DNA of 64,000 nt from Acinetobacter defluvii. Its GTDB lineage: Bacteria > Pseudomonadota > Gammaproteobacteria > Pseudomonadales > Moraxellaceae. The stretch spans positions 62,001-126,000 of the forward strand of contig NZ_CP029397.2 in the NCBI RefSeq assembly GCF_001704615.3. Direction: 5' to 3'. Below the pieces are notes generated by a model. The model was not told the origin of the DNA. It was given only the letters and a program-made list of their open reading frames with translations, and did no database searches. The translations under genes were made by a program, and so were the position numbers. Below are positions 41,682 through 50,167 of the stretch, one piece after another; position 1 is the stretch's first letter, and each line of letters begins with the position of its first letter.

Positions 41682-42836
41682 ATGCTTTTAAATGATTTGT
41701 TGAATGAACTAAAAGAAAAATTTTTATATATGCAATATGTTGAACGGGTTGAAATATATAAAAATCAGGTGGTCTATATTGATATTAAAACTGAAAATTT
41801 ATTTTTTGCGTTGGATGTTAACCAACAATATGAAATATTTTTAGTTTGTCGGAATCCAGAAACACAGAGATTTTTATCACAATACTTTCAGTGCTTCATA
41901 GATTTTAGATTAAAAATTTATGCTAAAAATAAAACCTTAGTCAGTTTTTTAAATATTGAGTATACACCTGATATTGATAAAGTCATTGAAAAAATACTCA
42001 AACAATTATTGGCGTATACACAAAATCAAAATTATTTACTCAATACATTGAACGATCAAGTTATACAGTTAAATAAACAGTTTAAAGCCACTCAAATGAA
42101 TGAAATTTATTTAGATATGGCAAATACATTAAGTGATAAATTTCTAAGCATTCGAGAAACATTAATACAAATTAAAGAAAAAGAACTGAGCTTAGCGCGT
42201 TTTGGTGATGGTGAAATTCGTTGTATGGTCACCACAGGCGGTTGTGTTTTTCAAAAGCATGATTGGAAATTAATGCAAGAATTGCGAGATATTAGCCGCA
42301 ATGATATGGGGATTATGGTGTGTTACCCGAGTTTATTAATTGAAGATTCATTTTGGAATAAGTTTTGGCTAGAATTTTGGGCAAAATGTAAATTTTATTT
42401 AAAGCACCCCCAGTTAGGTGATGCCATGATCACACGACCTGAAGCATTTTACTTCTATGGCAATGAAATTGTTGATTTATGGAAAACGATTTGGGAAGGT
42501 AAAAAAGTCTGTTTTATTACGGGAAAAAATTCACGTTTAAATGCAGCGCATACTATTTTTTCTAATATCACATGTGCCAGCTATATTTATTCTAAAAATC
42601 AAGATGCTTATGCAGAGATTGATGATGTGATGAAACAATGTATTGAGCAAAAACAGGTGGATTTATTTCTAATTGCTTTAGGTCCAACAGGAACAGTATT
42701 GGCAGCAAGATTACATCATCGTGGTTTTAGAGCATTAGATATCGGGCATCTCAATAATAGCTATGATACGGTATTCTTAAACCAGATGCGTCCAGAACAA
42801 ATTACGTATTTAGCGAGTGATTCTATTCCGAAATAG
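41682..42836 (+). CDS. GT-D fold (DUF1792-type) glycosyltransferase
   Basis: 384 residues. Residues 1-150 are a divergent N-terminal region with no domain I recognise. From about 155 the DUF1792/GT-D pattern appears: LARFGDGEIRCM with the D-x-E metal/nucleotide motif at 176-178, then PEAFYFYGNEIVDLW, KKVCFITGKNSRL and LIALGPTGTVLAARLHHRGFRALDIGH. In Streptococcus parasanguinis a DUF1792 enzyme adds glucose to the glycan on the Fap1 adhesin, so adhesin glycosylation is a reasonable parallel. It lies 33 bp after the GT2 gene and ends at a terminator. Confidence 0.82.
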   Translation: MLLNDLLNELKEKFLYMQYVERVEIYKNQVVYIDIKTENLFFALDVNQQYEIFLVCRNPETQRFLSQYFQCFIDFRLKIYAKNKTLVSFLNIEYTPDIDKVIEKILKQLLAYTQNQNYLLNTLNDQVIQLNKQFKATQMNEIYLDMANTLSDKFLSIRETLIQIKEKELSLARFGDGEIRCMVTTGGCVFQKHDWKLMQELRDISRNDMGIMVCYPSLLIEDSFWNKFWLEFWAKCKFYLKHPQLGDAMITRPEAFYFYGNEIVDLWKTIWEGKKVCFITGKNSRLNAAHTIFSNITCASYIYSKNQDAYAEIDDVMKQCIEQKQVDLFLIALGPTGTVLAARLHHRGFRALDIGHLNNSYDTVFLNQMRPEQITYLASDSIPK

Positions 42837-42892
42837 CCTGACTATACGATTTTTCAAGATACTGATGAATATATTGTGATTTAATCAACATC

Positions 42893-42922
42893 AAAAAAGC
42901 CAGATATTTATCTGGCTTTTTA
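42893..42922. terminator. Bidirectional terminator closing the adhesin locus
   Basis: AAAAAGCCAGATA-TTTA-TCTGGCTTTTT between the convergent GT-D and DoxX genes. Confidence 0.92.
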
Positions 42923-42931
42923 AAAATCAAT

Positions 42932-43348
42932 TTATTTTTCAATGATATGATCAAGGCTAAATTTACCTGCACCATGTAACATTAAGAAAAATAATCCCCC
43001 CGCCATAGCAAAGTTTTTCATAAAATTAATTGCATCTTCAGTACCGCTATGGAACAAGAAAGCAGTGATCAAACTAAAAACACCTAATCCAAGCGCAGCA
43101 AAACGTGCTTGGAAACCCAAAAGTAATGCCAAACCACCGTCTAATTCAACCAAAATAGTTAAGGGTAACATCGCACCTGGAACACCCATAGATTCCATAT
43201 AGCCAACAGTGGCACTATAAGCTGTTAATTTTCCCCAACCTGCAACAATAAAGATATATGCCATAAATGCACGAGCAATCAATGCGAGTGTTGCATCAGT
43301 ATTGGTTGAGTTAACGATATTTTTTACAACAACATTTGGATTTAACAT
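42932..43348 (-). CDS. DoxX-family membrane protein
   Basis: 138 residues with four membrane helices. The DoxX pattern is seen in LIARAFMAYIFIVAGWGKL, VELDGGLALLLGFQARFAA and FLFHSGTEDAINFMKNFAMAG (read as separate segments). The C-terminus ends in LMLHGAGKFSLDH. Many Acinetobacter strains carry such proteins; a link to redox or membrane stress is reported for some relatives, but no function is assigned here. It is transcribed alone, convergent with the adhesin locus. Confidence 0.88.
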   Translation of the reverse strand: MLNPNVVVKNIVNSTNTDATLALIARAFMAYIFIVAGWGKLTAYSATVGYMESMGVPGAMLPLTILVELDGGLALLLGFQARFAALGLGVFSLITAFLFHSGTEDAINFMKNFAMAGGLFFLMLHGAGKFSLDHIIEK

Positions 43349-43543
43349 GATGAGACCTAATACACATTATTTTTAAACAATGATGTCATAATAATACCGT
43401 CTGTTTTTTCGATAAATATGCAAAAAACAGACTTATCGTTTTATAAATGAAACGATAATGGGTTTATTTATTTACTTTTTAATACTGACTTTCATGGCTT
43501 AGGCTGCTAGGATTTGTACACGATTTAGCTTAGCTTTTATTTC

Positions 43544-44182
43544 ATGAATCTCATTGATTTTATTTTGCATGTTGACCAGCATTTATTTGAATTTATAACA
43601 AATTACGGTTATTGGGTTTACGGAATTTTATTCCTAATTATTTTTGTTGAAACAGGCTTAGTGGTCATGCCATTTTTGCCAGGTGACAGCTTACTTTTTG
43701 CCGCAGGTGCATTAGCTGCTTCAACGGGTGCAATGGATCCTGTGTTATTGGTTATTTTACTGTTTATTGCTGCGGTACTGGGGGATACTTTAAATTATCA
43801 TATTGGAAAATATATCGGACCTCGTGTTTTTGAAATTAACTCTCGGTTTATTAATAAAGAACATTTAATCAAAACCTCTCAATTTTTTGAAAAACATGGT
43901 GGCAAAACCATTATCTTTGCACGTTTTATTCCTTTTGCGCGTACCTTTGCGCCATTTGTGGCAGGTGCAGGCAGTATGAATTATAAATATTTCCTCACTT
44001 ATAATGTGGTAGGTGCGATTTGTTGGGTAGGCTCATTTATCACTTTGGGTTATTTATTTGGCGCACATCCATTGGTCAAAGATAACTTTACACATTTGGT
44101 GTTTGGTATTATTTTCCTGAGTATATTACCAGGCTTGATTGGTTTTATTCGTCATAAATTTTTCAATAAAGAAAAAGCTTAG
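43544..44182 (+). CDS. DedA-family (SNARE-associated/VTT) membrane protein
   Basis: 212 residues with a VTT domain. Motifs typical of DedA are present: FVETGLVVMPFLPGDSLLF, GDTLNYHIGKYIGPRVF, and FARFIPFARTFAPFVAGAGSM with conserved Arg and Gly. DedA proteins act in lipid-carrier or phospholipid flipping and help maintain proton motive force and resistance to cationic peptides. Its last 4 bp overlap the end of the convergent LysE gene. Confidence 0.93.
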   Translation: MNLIDFILHVDQHLFEFITNYGYWVYGILFLIIFVETGLVVMPFLPGDSLLFAAGALAASTGAMDPVLLVILLFIAAVLGDTLNYHIGKYIGPRVFEINSRFINKEHLIKTSQFFEKHGGKTIIFARFIPFARTFAPFVAGAGSMNYKYFLTYNVVGAICWVGSFITLGYLFGAHPLVKDNFTHLVFGIIFLSILPGLIGFIRHKFFNKEKA

Positions 44183-44769
44183 AAAAATCGTACCACGACA
44201 GGCAACATACATAAAATCAGAAATAATGCCGATCCTTTATATAAACGGTCGGCACTGACACCTTTTAGCTTTCCTGCCAAAACTGTACGCCCCCAATAGA
44301 TCCAAAATAATGCACAGGGGATTAAGCACAGAATAAATATGCCAATCACTATAAAATAATGTAAATATGAATCCCAAGTTTCTATAGGAAAAATTCCAGC
44401 TGCAAATAGTATGGTTTTTGGATTTTTTAATGTGGAAATAAATAACTGTGAAGGGCTTAAGGTTCTATGCACTTGGCTATGATTTTGTAAATGTGAGGCT
44501 TTCCACAAATGAAATGCTAACCATAAAACATACGCCATACTTGCAATATGTAAAATATCAATCAGCAAAGGCCAAATAGGCAAAGTTAAATGAATGAGCA
44601 ATGCCCAGATACTAATGCCGTAAAGGTAACCAAAAAGCTGTGCAGGAACGAGGGCAAATGTTTTAATCACACCTTGGTGATGCGCTGAGCTGGCTAATAA
44701 TGCATTGGTTGGCCCAGGAATTAGAAGTACAGCCAACATTGCTGCAATAAATAACCAATTTTCAATCAT
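44179..44769 (-). CDS. LysE/RhtB-family amino acid exporter
   Basis: 196 residues with about six membrane helices. The family start is clear (LLIPGPTNALLASSAHHQG) and the mid-protein helix LKNPKTILFAAGIFP is the LysE motif. Substrates in the family include lysine, homoserine and threonine; this one cannot be assigned. It runs tail-to-tail with dedA with a 4-bp overlap. Confidence 0.88.
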   Translation of the reverse strand: MIENWLFIAAMLAVLLIPGPTNALLASSAHHQGVIKTFALVPAQLFGYLYGISIWALLIHLTLPIWPLLIDILHIASMAYVLWLAFHLWKASHLQNHSQVHRTLSPSQLFISTLKNPKTILFAAGIFPIETWDSYLHYFIVIGIFILCLIPCALFWIYWGRTVLAGKLKGVSADRLYKGSALFLILCMLPVVVRFF

Positions 44770-44939
44770 ATAGTGTTTTTGAATCAGTTAATCAGGCGCA
44801 CACCTTAAACGAAAATATAAAACCATGACAAGTAAAGAGTGACTATTTTATCTGATTTAAATAGAATTAATTTTAGTTGTTTAAAGCTAAATGCTTATTT
44901 TTATTTAAATTAATCTTGTAATATTTTGCTAAACATTAA

Positions 44940-44973
44940 AATGGATGTGGAGTCAAAGTTGGCCTCACATCCA
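44940..44973 (-). terminator. Probable terminator after the Gly-rich lipoprotein gene
   Basis: On the minus strand TGGATGTG pairs with CACATCCA across a loop of about 16 bases and is followed by a short TTTT, a few bases after the lipoprotein's stop. Confidence 0.6.
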
Positions 44974-44980
44974 GTATATT

Positions 44981-45394
44981 TTACTTTTTCACTTCTTGGC
45001 GCTTAGGCACATAAGGGCAGTTTTTAAATTGGGCAGCCTGAGAAATAGCATCTTGTTGACCATATAAGTTGGCAAGTTCAGTATTTTTAGTATTGGACGA
45101 TTGCCCCATATTTACCGAAATACTTGGACCAATGCCCCAACCAAAACCACCGCTGCCCCAACCACCCCCGAGCCCAACACCAACACCCACACCAGTGCGT
45201 TTCGCAGGTTGTACGCCATTATTGATGTACTGTTGAATGCGTTGAAACTCCGATGCCAGTTGCGCACAATTCATGGCTTGATATTGGGTTGGCGAAACAT
45301 AGTTCGGTTTTACCATGGTCGCACATGCAGTTAAAAACGGTAAACCTAAGATTAAGGCAGCCCATTTAAAACCGTTTAAAGAAGTTAGCTTCAT
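44981..45394 (-). CDS. Gly-rich putative lipoprotein
   Basis: 137 residues with a lipoprotein signal and lipobox FLTAC (Cys24). A short helical part (SPTQYQAMNCAQLASEFQR) is followed by a Gly/Val tract of GVGVGVGLGGGWGSGGFGWG (about 70-90) and a helical Cys-containing end. No family is recognised; it resembles small outer membrane lipoproteins with metal-binding or slime-like Gly tracts, without firm evidence. It lies 14 bp after the ParA gene on the same strand. Confidence 0.75.
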   Translation of the reverse strand: MKLTSLNGFKWAALILGLPFLTACATMVKPNYVSPTQYQAMNCAQLASEFQRIQQYINNGVQPAKRTGVGVGVGLGGGWGSGGFGWGIGPSISVNMGQSSNTKNTELANLYGQQDAISQAAQFKNCPYVPKRQEVKK

Positions 45395-45408
45395 GTTACA
45401 TCTCGATC

Positions 45409-46245
45409 TTATTTTTGCTCAATCTCATTGAACAATGATTGATATGCCTGCGTCAATTTATGATCTGTAGCAAAATAGATGAGTGGCAAGTTTTTATGAT
45501 GTGATTCCTTCATAATCACCGATGGTGGCAACATATTGTCGAGTACAGGAAGATTCTCATCTTTGAGTTGTTGGACCACTTCACGTGGTAATTTCGCTTG
45601 TGCTTGGAATTGATTGACAATGATGCCTTCAATTTCTAAGCGATCATTGTGATCATCTTGGGTTTCGATGACATTTTCAATTAACGTTTGTAAGGCACGT
45701 TTAGAAAATACATCGCAGTCAAATGGAATCAGTACACGATCTGCACTGATCAATGCTGATAAAGTAAAGAAGTTAAATGCAGGTGGTGTATCAATAAAAA
45801 TACGATCATATGTTCCTACAAGGGTTTGAATCGAATCACGTAATTTATAGATTTTATGTTTGGCTTCTAAAGCATGTTCTAAACTGCCCAAAGTTGGGCT
45901 TGCAGGTAATACATCTAAATTTGCAAAAGGGGAATGATGGATATATTGATCAAAGCCTTTATTTTTAGACTTTAAAATTGAGCCGATGGCATTGCCCAAT
46001 AAGCCTTTTTGTTGGTTATTGCCTAAAACATCTTGGAAAAAGTTTTCAATATTAGGCTCAAGTGCAGTCTTATCCGCAGAATAGGTCGCATCATCACCTA
46101 AAAGATATTGGCTAGAATTGGCTTGTGGATCTAAGTCGATTACTAAAGTTTTAAGACCTGCATTGGCACTCATGGCTGCTAAATTTACCGTAATACTCGA
46201 CTTACCTACACCACCTTTTTGGTTAAATACCACACGTGTTAGCAT
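45409..46245 (-). CDS. ParA/Soj-like ATPase
   Basis: About 278 residues from the ATG at 46245, which has GAGG 6 bp upstream; an ATG at 46263 lacks this. The deviant Walker A is NQKGGVGKSSITVN, Walker A' is VIDLDPQANSSQYLL, and Walker B is IFIDTPPA. ParA-like ATPases position DNA or protein cargo. No parB gene or parS-like site is seen beside it, so it is probably an orphan for positioning a cellular structure rather than the chromosomal partition ATPase. It is followed by the Gly-rich lipoprotein gene. Confidence 0.88.
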   Translation of the reverse strand: MLTRVVFNQKGGVGKSSITVNLAAMSANAGLKTLVIDLDPQANSSQYLLGDDATYSADKTALEPNIENFFQDVLGNNQQKGLLGNAIGSILKSKNKGFDQYIHHSPFANLDVLPASPTLGSLEHALEAKHKIYKLRDSIQTLVGTYDRIFIDTPPAFNFFTLSALISADRVLIPFDCDVFSKRALQTLIENVIETQDDHNDRLEIEGIIVNQFQAQAKLPREVVQQLKDENLPVLDNMLPPSVIMKESHHKNLPLIYFATDHKLTQAYQSLFNEIEQK

Positions 46246-46327
46246 AATTTCCCTCAAATTCATTATTTTTTGACTTGTATGCAGTTTAACCTAGACTGCA
46301 TACAAGTAGGAAATAAATGTCTAACAA

Positions 46328-46720
46328 TCAACCAAAAACTGGCTTAATCATGATCAGTCCAATGATTGAAACAAAAGCAATTGCGCCTAGCACTAAACCT
46401 GCACGACGTTGTGCCAGCAAAATCGTTTCATCTTTTTTATAGGCTTTGATTTGCGATGATAACAACACAAAAAAGAGTAAAATTTTTGCGTAGAACCAAG
46501 CGTGTACTTGGAATTGATTCATTACCAATAAAGCTACCCCTGTGATGACGAGTAGTGTATAAGATAAATGCTGCACAGCAACAAATGCGACACGACCTTT
46601 AGGATTTGGTTGCTGATTTTGCGTGCCTATAAATAAAGTAAATGCTCGTAACACAAAAACCAACAATGCCAATACTGCACTGGCAATATGTAGAGTTTGC
46701 ATAAATAAAAGTGTATCCAT
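46328..46720 (-). CDS. SirB2-family inner membrane protein
   Basis: 130 residues with four helices. The SirB2 pattern is in LFMQTLHIASAVLALLVFVL, VQHLSYTLLVITGVALL and LAQRRAGLVLGAIAFVSI. Its molecular role is not known; the name comes from Salmonella, where sirB affects invasion gene expression. It lies 8 bp after the bolA gene on the same strand. Confidence 0.85.
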   Translation of the reverse strand: MDTLLFMQTLHIASAVLALLVFVLRAFTLFIGTQNQQPNPKGRVAFVAVQHLSYTLLVITGVALLVMNQFQVHAWFYAKILLFFVLLSSQIKAYKKDETILLAQRRAGLVLGAIAFVSIIGLIMIKPVFG

Positions 46721-46728
46721 AACTTATC

Positions 46729-47037
46729 TTATACCTTAGGTGCATGCGCACATACTGGACTTGCAGGTGCTTCACCTTGCCATTCACTTGGCAAATAAGC
46801 ATGGATGGCTAAAGCGTGAATTTTACCTGGACTGAGTAACTCTTTGGCTGCTGCATAAACTTTTTGATGGCGTTGTACTAAACGTAAACCGGCAAAAGCC
46901 TCACTGACAATGATCACTTTAAAATGTGACTCTTTACCAGGAAAATATCCCCCATGTCCTGCCGACTCATTGATCACTTCTAAATGCGTTGGATTTAATA
47001 TTTGTAATTGTTCAATCAGCTGTTGTTCAAGACCCAT
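46729..47037 (-). CDS. BolA-family protein
   Basis: 102 residues with the BolA fold: an N-terminal helix (LEQQLIEQLQ), HLEVINESAGHGGYFPGKES, HFKVIIVSEAFAGLRLVQRH, and the helix KVYAAAKELL with IHALAIHAYLPSEW. BolA proteins bind monothiol glutaredoxins with a [2Fe-2S] cluster and in some species act as transcription regulators. The His in HGGYFP is in the position of a usual cluster ligand region. It is the first gene of a pair with sirB2. Confidence 0.93.
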   Translation of the reverse strand: MGLEQQLIEQLQILNPTHLEVINESAGHGGYFPGKESHFKVIIVSEAFAGLRLVQRHQKVYAAAKELLSPGKIHALAIHAYLPSEWQGEAPASPVCAHAPKV

Positions 47038-47230
47038 TTTACAGTTCCTCGCGTATTTAATTTGACTTGAGTATAGCGGATTATATTTTTTGCCCCTAAT
47101 TTCCGTTTAAATCAAAAGAAAAGTCTTTTTATGGTGATTCATAAAACGTTAGCCAACGCAGTGATTTAGCAAAAAATTAAGTCATCTGTGTTAATTTTAT
47201 GCAAATAAGCGATTTTATAACAAAAAATTG

Positions 47231-47258
47231 TTGACCCTAATTTATCTTAATGTATTAT
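47231..47258 (+). promoter_or_regulatory. Promoter of the tRNA-Gly cluster
   Basis: TTGACC (47231-47236), a 16-bp spacer and TATTAT (47253-47258) lie 9 bp before the first tRNA. Confidence 0.75.
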
Positions 47259-47267
47259 AAGCCCCAT

Positions 47268-47340
47268 GCGGGAATAGCTCAGTTGGTAGAGCATAACCTT
47301 GCCAAGGTTGGGGTCGGGAGTTCGAGTCTCCTTTCCCGCT
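47268..47340 (+). tRNA. tRNA-Gly(GCC), copy 1
   Basis: A complete cloverleaf: acceptor GCGGGAA/TTCCCGC, D-arm GCTC...GAGC, anticodon loop TTGCCAA giving GCC, and T-loop GTTCGAGTC. The 3' CCA is not encoded here (the next bases are CAA), unlike the two downstream copies. Confidence 0.97.
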
Positions 47341-47386
47341 CAAAATTTTTTTATTCAGTTTTTATTTAAAAAATTGAACAGACTCC

Positions 47387-47462
47387 GCGGGAATAGCTCA
47401 GTTGGTAGAGCATAACCTTGCCAAGGTTGGGGTCGGGAGTTCGAGTCTCCTTTCCCGCTCCA
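47387..47462 (+). tRNA. tRNA-Gly(GCC), copy 2
   Basis: Identical to copy 1 over 73 bases, with encoded CCA at 47460-47462. The 46-bp spacer before it is nearly identical to the one after it. Confidence 0.97.
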
Positions 47463-47508
47463 AAAATTTTTTCATTCAGTTTTTTATTTAAAAAATTGAA
47501 CAGACTCC

Positions 47509-47584
47509 GCGGGAATAGCTCAGTTGGTAGAGCATAACCTTGCCAAGGTTGGGGTCGGGAGTTCGAGTCTCCTTTCCCGCTCCA
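47509..47584 (+). tRNA. tRNA-Gly(GCC), copy 3
   Basis: Identical to copies 1 and 2, with encoded CCA at 47582-47584. It is followed by a terminator. Confidence 0.97.
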
Positions 47585-47589
47585 GATTC

Positions 47590-47623
47590 AAAAAGCCCTC
47601 ATCGAAAGATGGGGGCTTTTTTA
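47590..47623 (+). terminator. Terminator of the tRNA-Gly cluster
   Basis: AAAAAGCCC-TCATC-GAAA-GATG-GGGGCTTTTTT, a strong stem with a tetraloop and T run. Confidence 0.93.
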
Positions 47624-47905
47624 TTGTTGATTTAATTGATATTTCTTGAATAGAGTGAAAATATTGATGAGGTTTACATAATTAAATCTTAGAGATTTAG
47701 ATTTATATTTGAGAAATAGATTATATGAAAATTTATTGTCTTATGCTCCTAAGTTGGCTGCTTAGAATTATCCTAAGATAAAATCTACTGTTATGTAAGT
47801 ATGCAACAATTAAACACATAACGTGAAGACTAGGTTTATAGATAATGCATTGATTAAATAGCTAAAATTATTCAACTTGTGCATCTTTTGTCAGGGATGT
47901 TTAAT
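47624..47905. other. Intergenic region before the porin gene
   Basis: About 280 bp of AT-rich sequence. No gene was seen; it should contain the porin promoter. GGGA lies a few bases before the porin ATG. Confidence 0.4.
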
Positions 47906-49087
47906 ATGAAAAAATTATGGCTTTATTGCGCAACAGCAACTTTGCTGAGTAGTTCTTTGAGTTATGCAGATGGTTTAACTTGGGGTGATAAGCAAGCTGA
48001 AGCAGGGCAGTTGACCGTATCAGGTGCAGTACGGACACGCTATCAACACAAAGATTTTGCTGACGATGCAAGTGAGGGAGCCAATGGAGATTGGAAGCTT
48101 GCCGATTTAAAGTTAGTGGTAAATTACGAAAATCCAAATTGGTTGGCGCAAAGTGATATGCGCTGTTATCAATACAACCGTTTGTGTGATGCGATTTTTT
48201 TACACAGTGCATGGGCAGGTTATAAAATTGATGATCAACAGACGATCAGTGCAGGTCTTCAACCTGTTGATTTTGGATTTGGGCGTTTTTGGGGCAGTAG
48301 TTATTACGAAACTTTATTTAATACTTTGGGTTATGAAGATGTGCATAATTTGGGTTTAAAATATCAACTCAAACAACAAGATTATCATTTAACTTTAGGC
48401 TATTACCCAGCGGATGGTGGCAATTTCAAAGGTACATCCAAAGATGCAAGTCGTTATACAGGTAACTTTGTTGAAGCAGATGATTTAGATCATGGTACAC
48501 ATATTCAAGAAAAAAATATGTGGGTTGCACGTGCTTCAAAAAATATCACTTGGGATACTGAAAATCGCTTTTCTTCAGAAGTTGGAGGTTCAGTATGGTA
48601 TTCGGATTTAGAAAATAAAAAAACCGATGAAACGGGACATAAAAGCAATTGGAATATTTTTAGCACCACCAACTATCAAGATTGGCAAGTGATGCTATTG
48701 GTTGGACAACAGAAGATCAATAACAAAGATCATTTGATGCCAAACAGTTCGACATTGGGTGCGTTTGACTATGCGTATAACATTGCCAATGATGGTAAAT
48801 ATGCCATGGCTGAGCTGAATTATAGTATCAAAGATGACTTTAAAGGAGTCACAGGAATTAAGCCTTATTTATCATATAGTCAATTTTTTAAAGATGAATC
48901 GGGCTCTGAAGATTCAAACCGTATTATTGCGGGTTTAGCATTTAACTATAAAAAAGTTGGCGTGCAAGCAGAATATATCTGGTCACGAAATGATGCCATG
49001 ATCGGTGGAAGCTCAAAAGCTTTAGCGGAAGGAGATAATCATGATTGGAACAAGCTTCTATATTTAGCAGTTGGTTATTATTTCTAG
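47906..49087 (+). CDS. Outer membrane porin, probably for carnitine or related solutes
   Basis: About 393 residues from the ATG at 47906; a GTG at 47879 is in frame but lacks a signal-peptide start. The signal peptide ends near LSYADG. The mature part shows alternating beta-strand segments, aromatic girdles and a C-terminal Phe (LYLAVGYYF), as in 16-18-strand porins of the OprD/OprB kind. No periplasmic enzyme motif is seen. It lies beside the carnitine operon and is convergent with its LysR gene; carnitine uptake is inferred only from position. Confidence 0.75.
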   Translation: MKKLWLYCATATLLSSSLSYADGLTWGDKQAEAGQLTVSGAVRTRYQHKDFADDASEGANGDWKLADLKLVVNYENPNWLAQSDMRCYQYNRLCDAIFLHSAWAGYKIDDQQTISAGLQPVDFGFGRFWGSSYYETLFNTLGYEDVHNLGLKYQLKQQDYHLTLGYYPADGGNFKGTSKDASRYTGNFVEADDLDHGTHIQEKNMWVARASKNITWDTENRFSSEVGGSVWYSDLENKKTDETGHKSNWNIFSTTNYQDWQVMLLVGQQKINNKDHLMPNSSTLGAFDYAYNIANDGKYAMAELNYSIKDDFKGVTGIKPYLSYSQFFKDESGSEDSNRIIAGLAFNYKKVGVQAEYIWSRNDAMIGGSSKALAEGDNHDWNKLLYLAVGYYF

Positions 49088-49126
49088 TTTGAACAGTTGA
49101 TCTGATTCTGAAAACTAATAAAAAAT

Positions 49127-49152
49127 GGGTAATTCGTGGCAACGAGTTACCC
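49127..49152. terminator. Bidirectional terminator between the porin and LysR genes
   Basis: GGGTAATTCG pairs with CGAGTTACCC (one G-T pair) and is flanked by AAAAAAT on the left and TATTTAT on the right. Confidence 0.75.
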
Positions 49153-49183
49153 TATTTATAAAGCGAAATAAGACATATTAAAA

Positions 49184-50167
49184 TTATAAGAACACTTTTT
49201 CAGGAGGAAGGCTGACTTGTTCTGGTTTGGCTAAAACTGGTTTACCTCGTGTTAAGGTGTTTAAATGCTGTAGTCGGTTGAGCAATTGCGCTTGGATGAA
49301 CAAAATACAAGTTTTGAGTTTTGATGAACTACGCAGGCGTGAAGGGTAAACTGCCCAAATATCAGCATCTTGCCAGTAACTGGTTAAGATGTGCTGAAGT
49401 TTTCCTGTGTGTAATTCTTCCATCACATCCCAGATTGAACAGAGCATAATGCCTTGATCATCCATCACCAATTGTTTGATGATTTCACTGTTATTTGAGG
49501 TGAATTTTGGTGTAATGGCAACCGAAACATCTTCCATCGGACTGCGTAATTTCCATGCATGGCGTGACTGATCACGCTCTTGAACCGCTAAACAGGTGTG
49601 GTTGGTAAGTTCATCTAAATCATCAGGTTCACTGTTTATTTGTAAATAACGTGGCGATGCACACAAAATCCGAAAATTCGACAGTAATTTTTTAGCAATC
49701 ATATTCGGTGAAATATCATTGCCGACAAAAATATCTAAATCCAAACTGTGTTGAATTAGATCTACTGTGTGGTCAATGGTATTGAACTGAATATCTAATT
49801 CAGGATACATGGTCATCAGTTTCGATAAAATCGGGGCAACATGACTGCGTCCAAAACCAAAACTACTGACAATATCAATTCGTCCTGTGGGGGTATTTTG
49901 TGGGTTATTAATCAAATCACTGAGCTCATCAAATTCATTTAAAATATTGGAGACTCGCTCCAAAATTAATTTTCCATCTTCAGTCAAACTGACATGTCGG
50001 GTACTCCGGTGGAACAATGTACAGTTCAAATTATTTTCTAAAATATTAATCCGTTTACTGACATAAGCAGGTGATGCACCTAATTCATCTGCTGAAGCAA
50101 CAAAACTTTTTCGTTTCGCAACGACACAAAAGACCTTTAGGTCTGAAAGGTTTGGCAGATTATTCAC
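49184..50167 (-). CDS. LysR-family regulator, likely of the carnitine operon (CarR-like)
   Basis: 327 residues starting at a GTG (the frame reads MNNLPNLSDLKVFCVVAKRK). It has the LysR helix-turn-helix (ADELGASPAYVSKRINILE) and an effector domain; the C-terminal part is slightly longer than usual. It is divergent from the BCCT-hydrolase-cntA-aldH-cntB operon. A LysR regulator of the Acinetobacter carnitine genes is known, so this is the likely one here; the assignment rests on position and family. Confidence 0.82.
   Translation of the reverse strand: MNNLPNLSDLKVFCVVAKRKSFVASADELGASPAYVSKRINILENNLNCTLFHRSTRHVSLTEDGKLILERVSNILNEFDELSDLINNPQNTPTGRIDIVSSFGFGRSHVAPILSKLMTMYPELDIQFNTIDHTVDLIQHSLDLDIFVGNDISPNMIAKKLLSNFRILCASPRYLQINSEPDDLDELTNHTCLAVQERDQSRHAWKLRSPMEDVSVAITPKFTSNNSEIIKQLVMDDQGIMLCSIWDVMEELHTGKLQHILTSYWQDADIWAVYPSRLRSSSKLKTCILFIQAQLLNRLQHLNTLTRGKPVLAKPEQVSLPPEKVFL

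Noticed and set aside
45409..46245. Chromosome partition locus or replication origin at the ParA gene
   Set aside because: No parB, parS-like palindromes, DnaA boxes or rnpA/rpmH-type neighbours are present.
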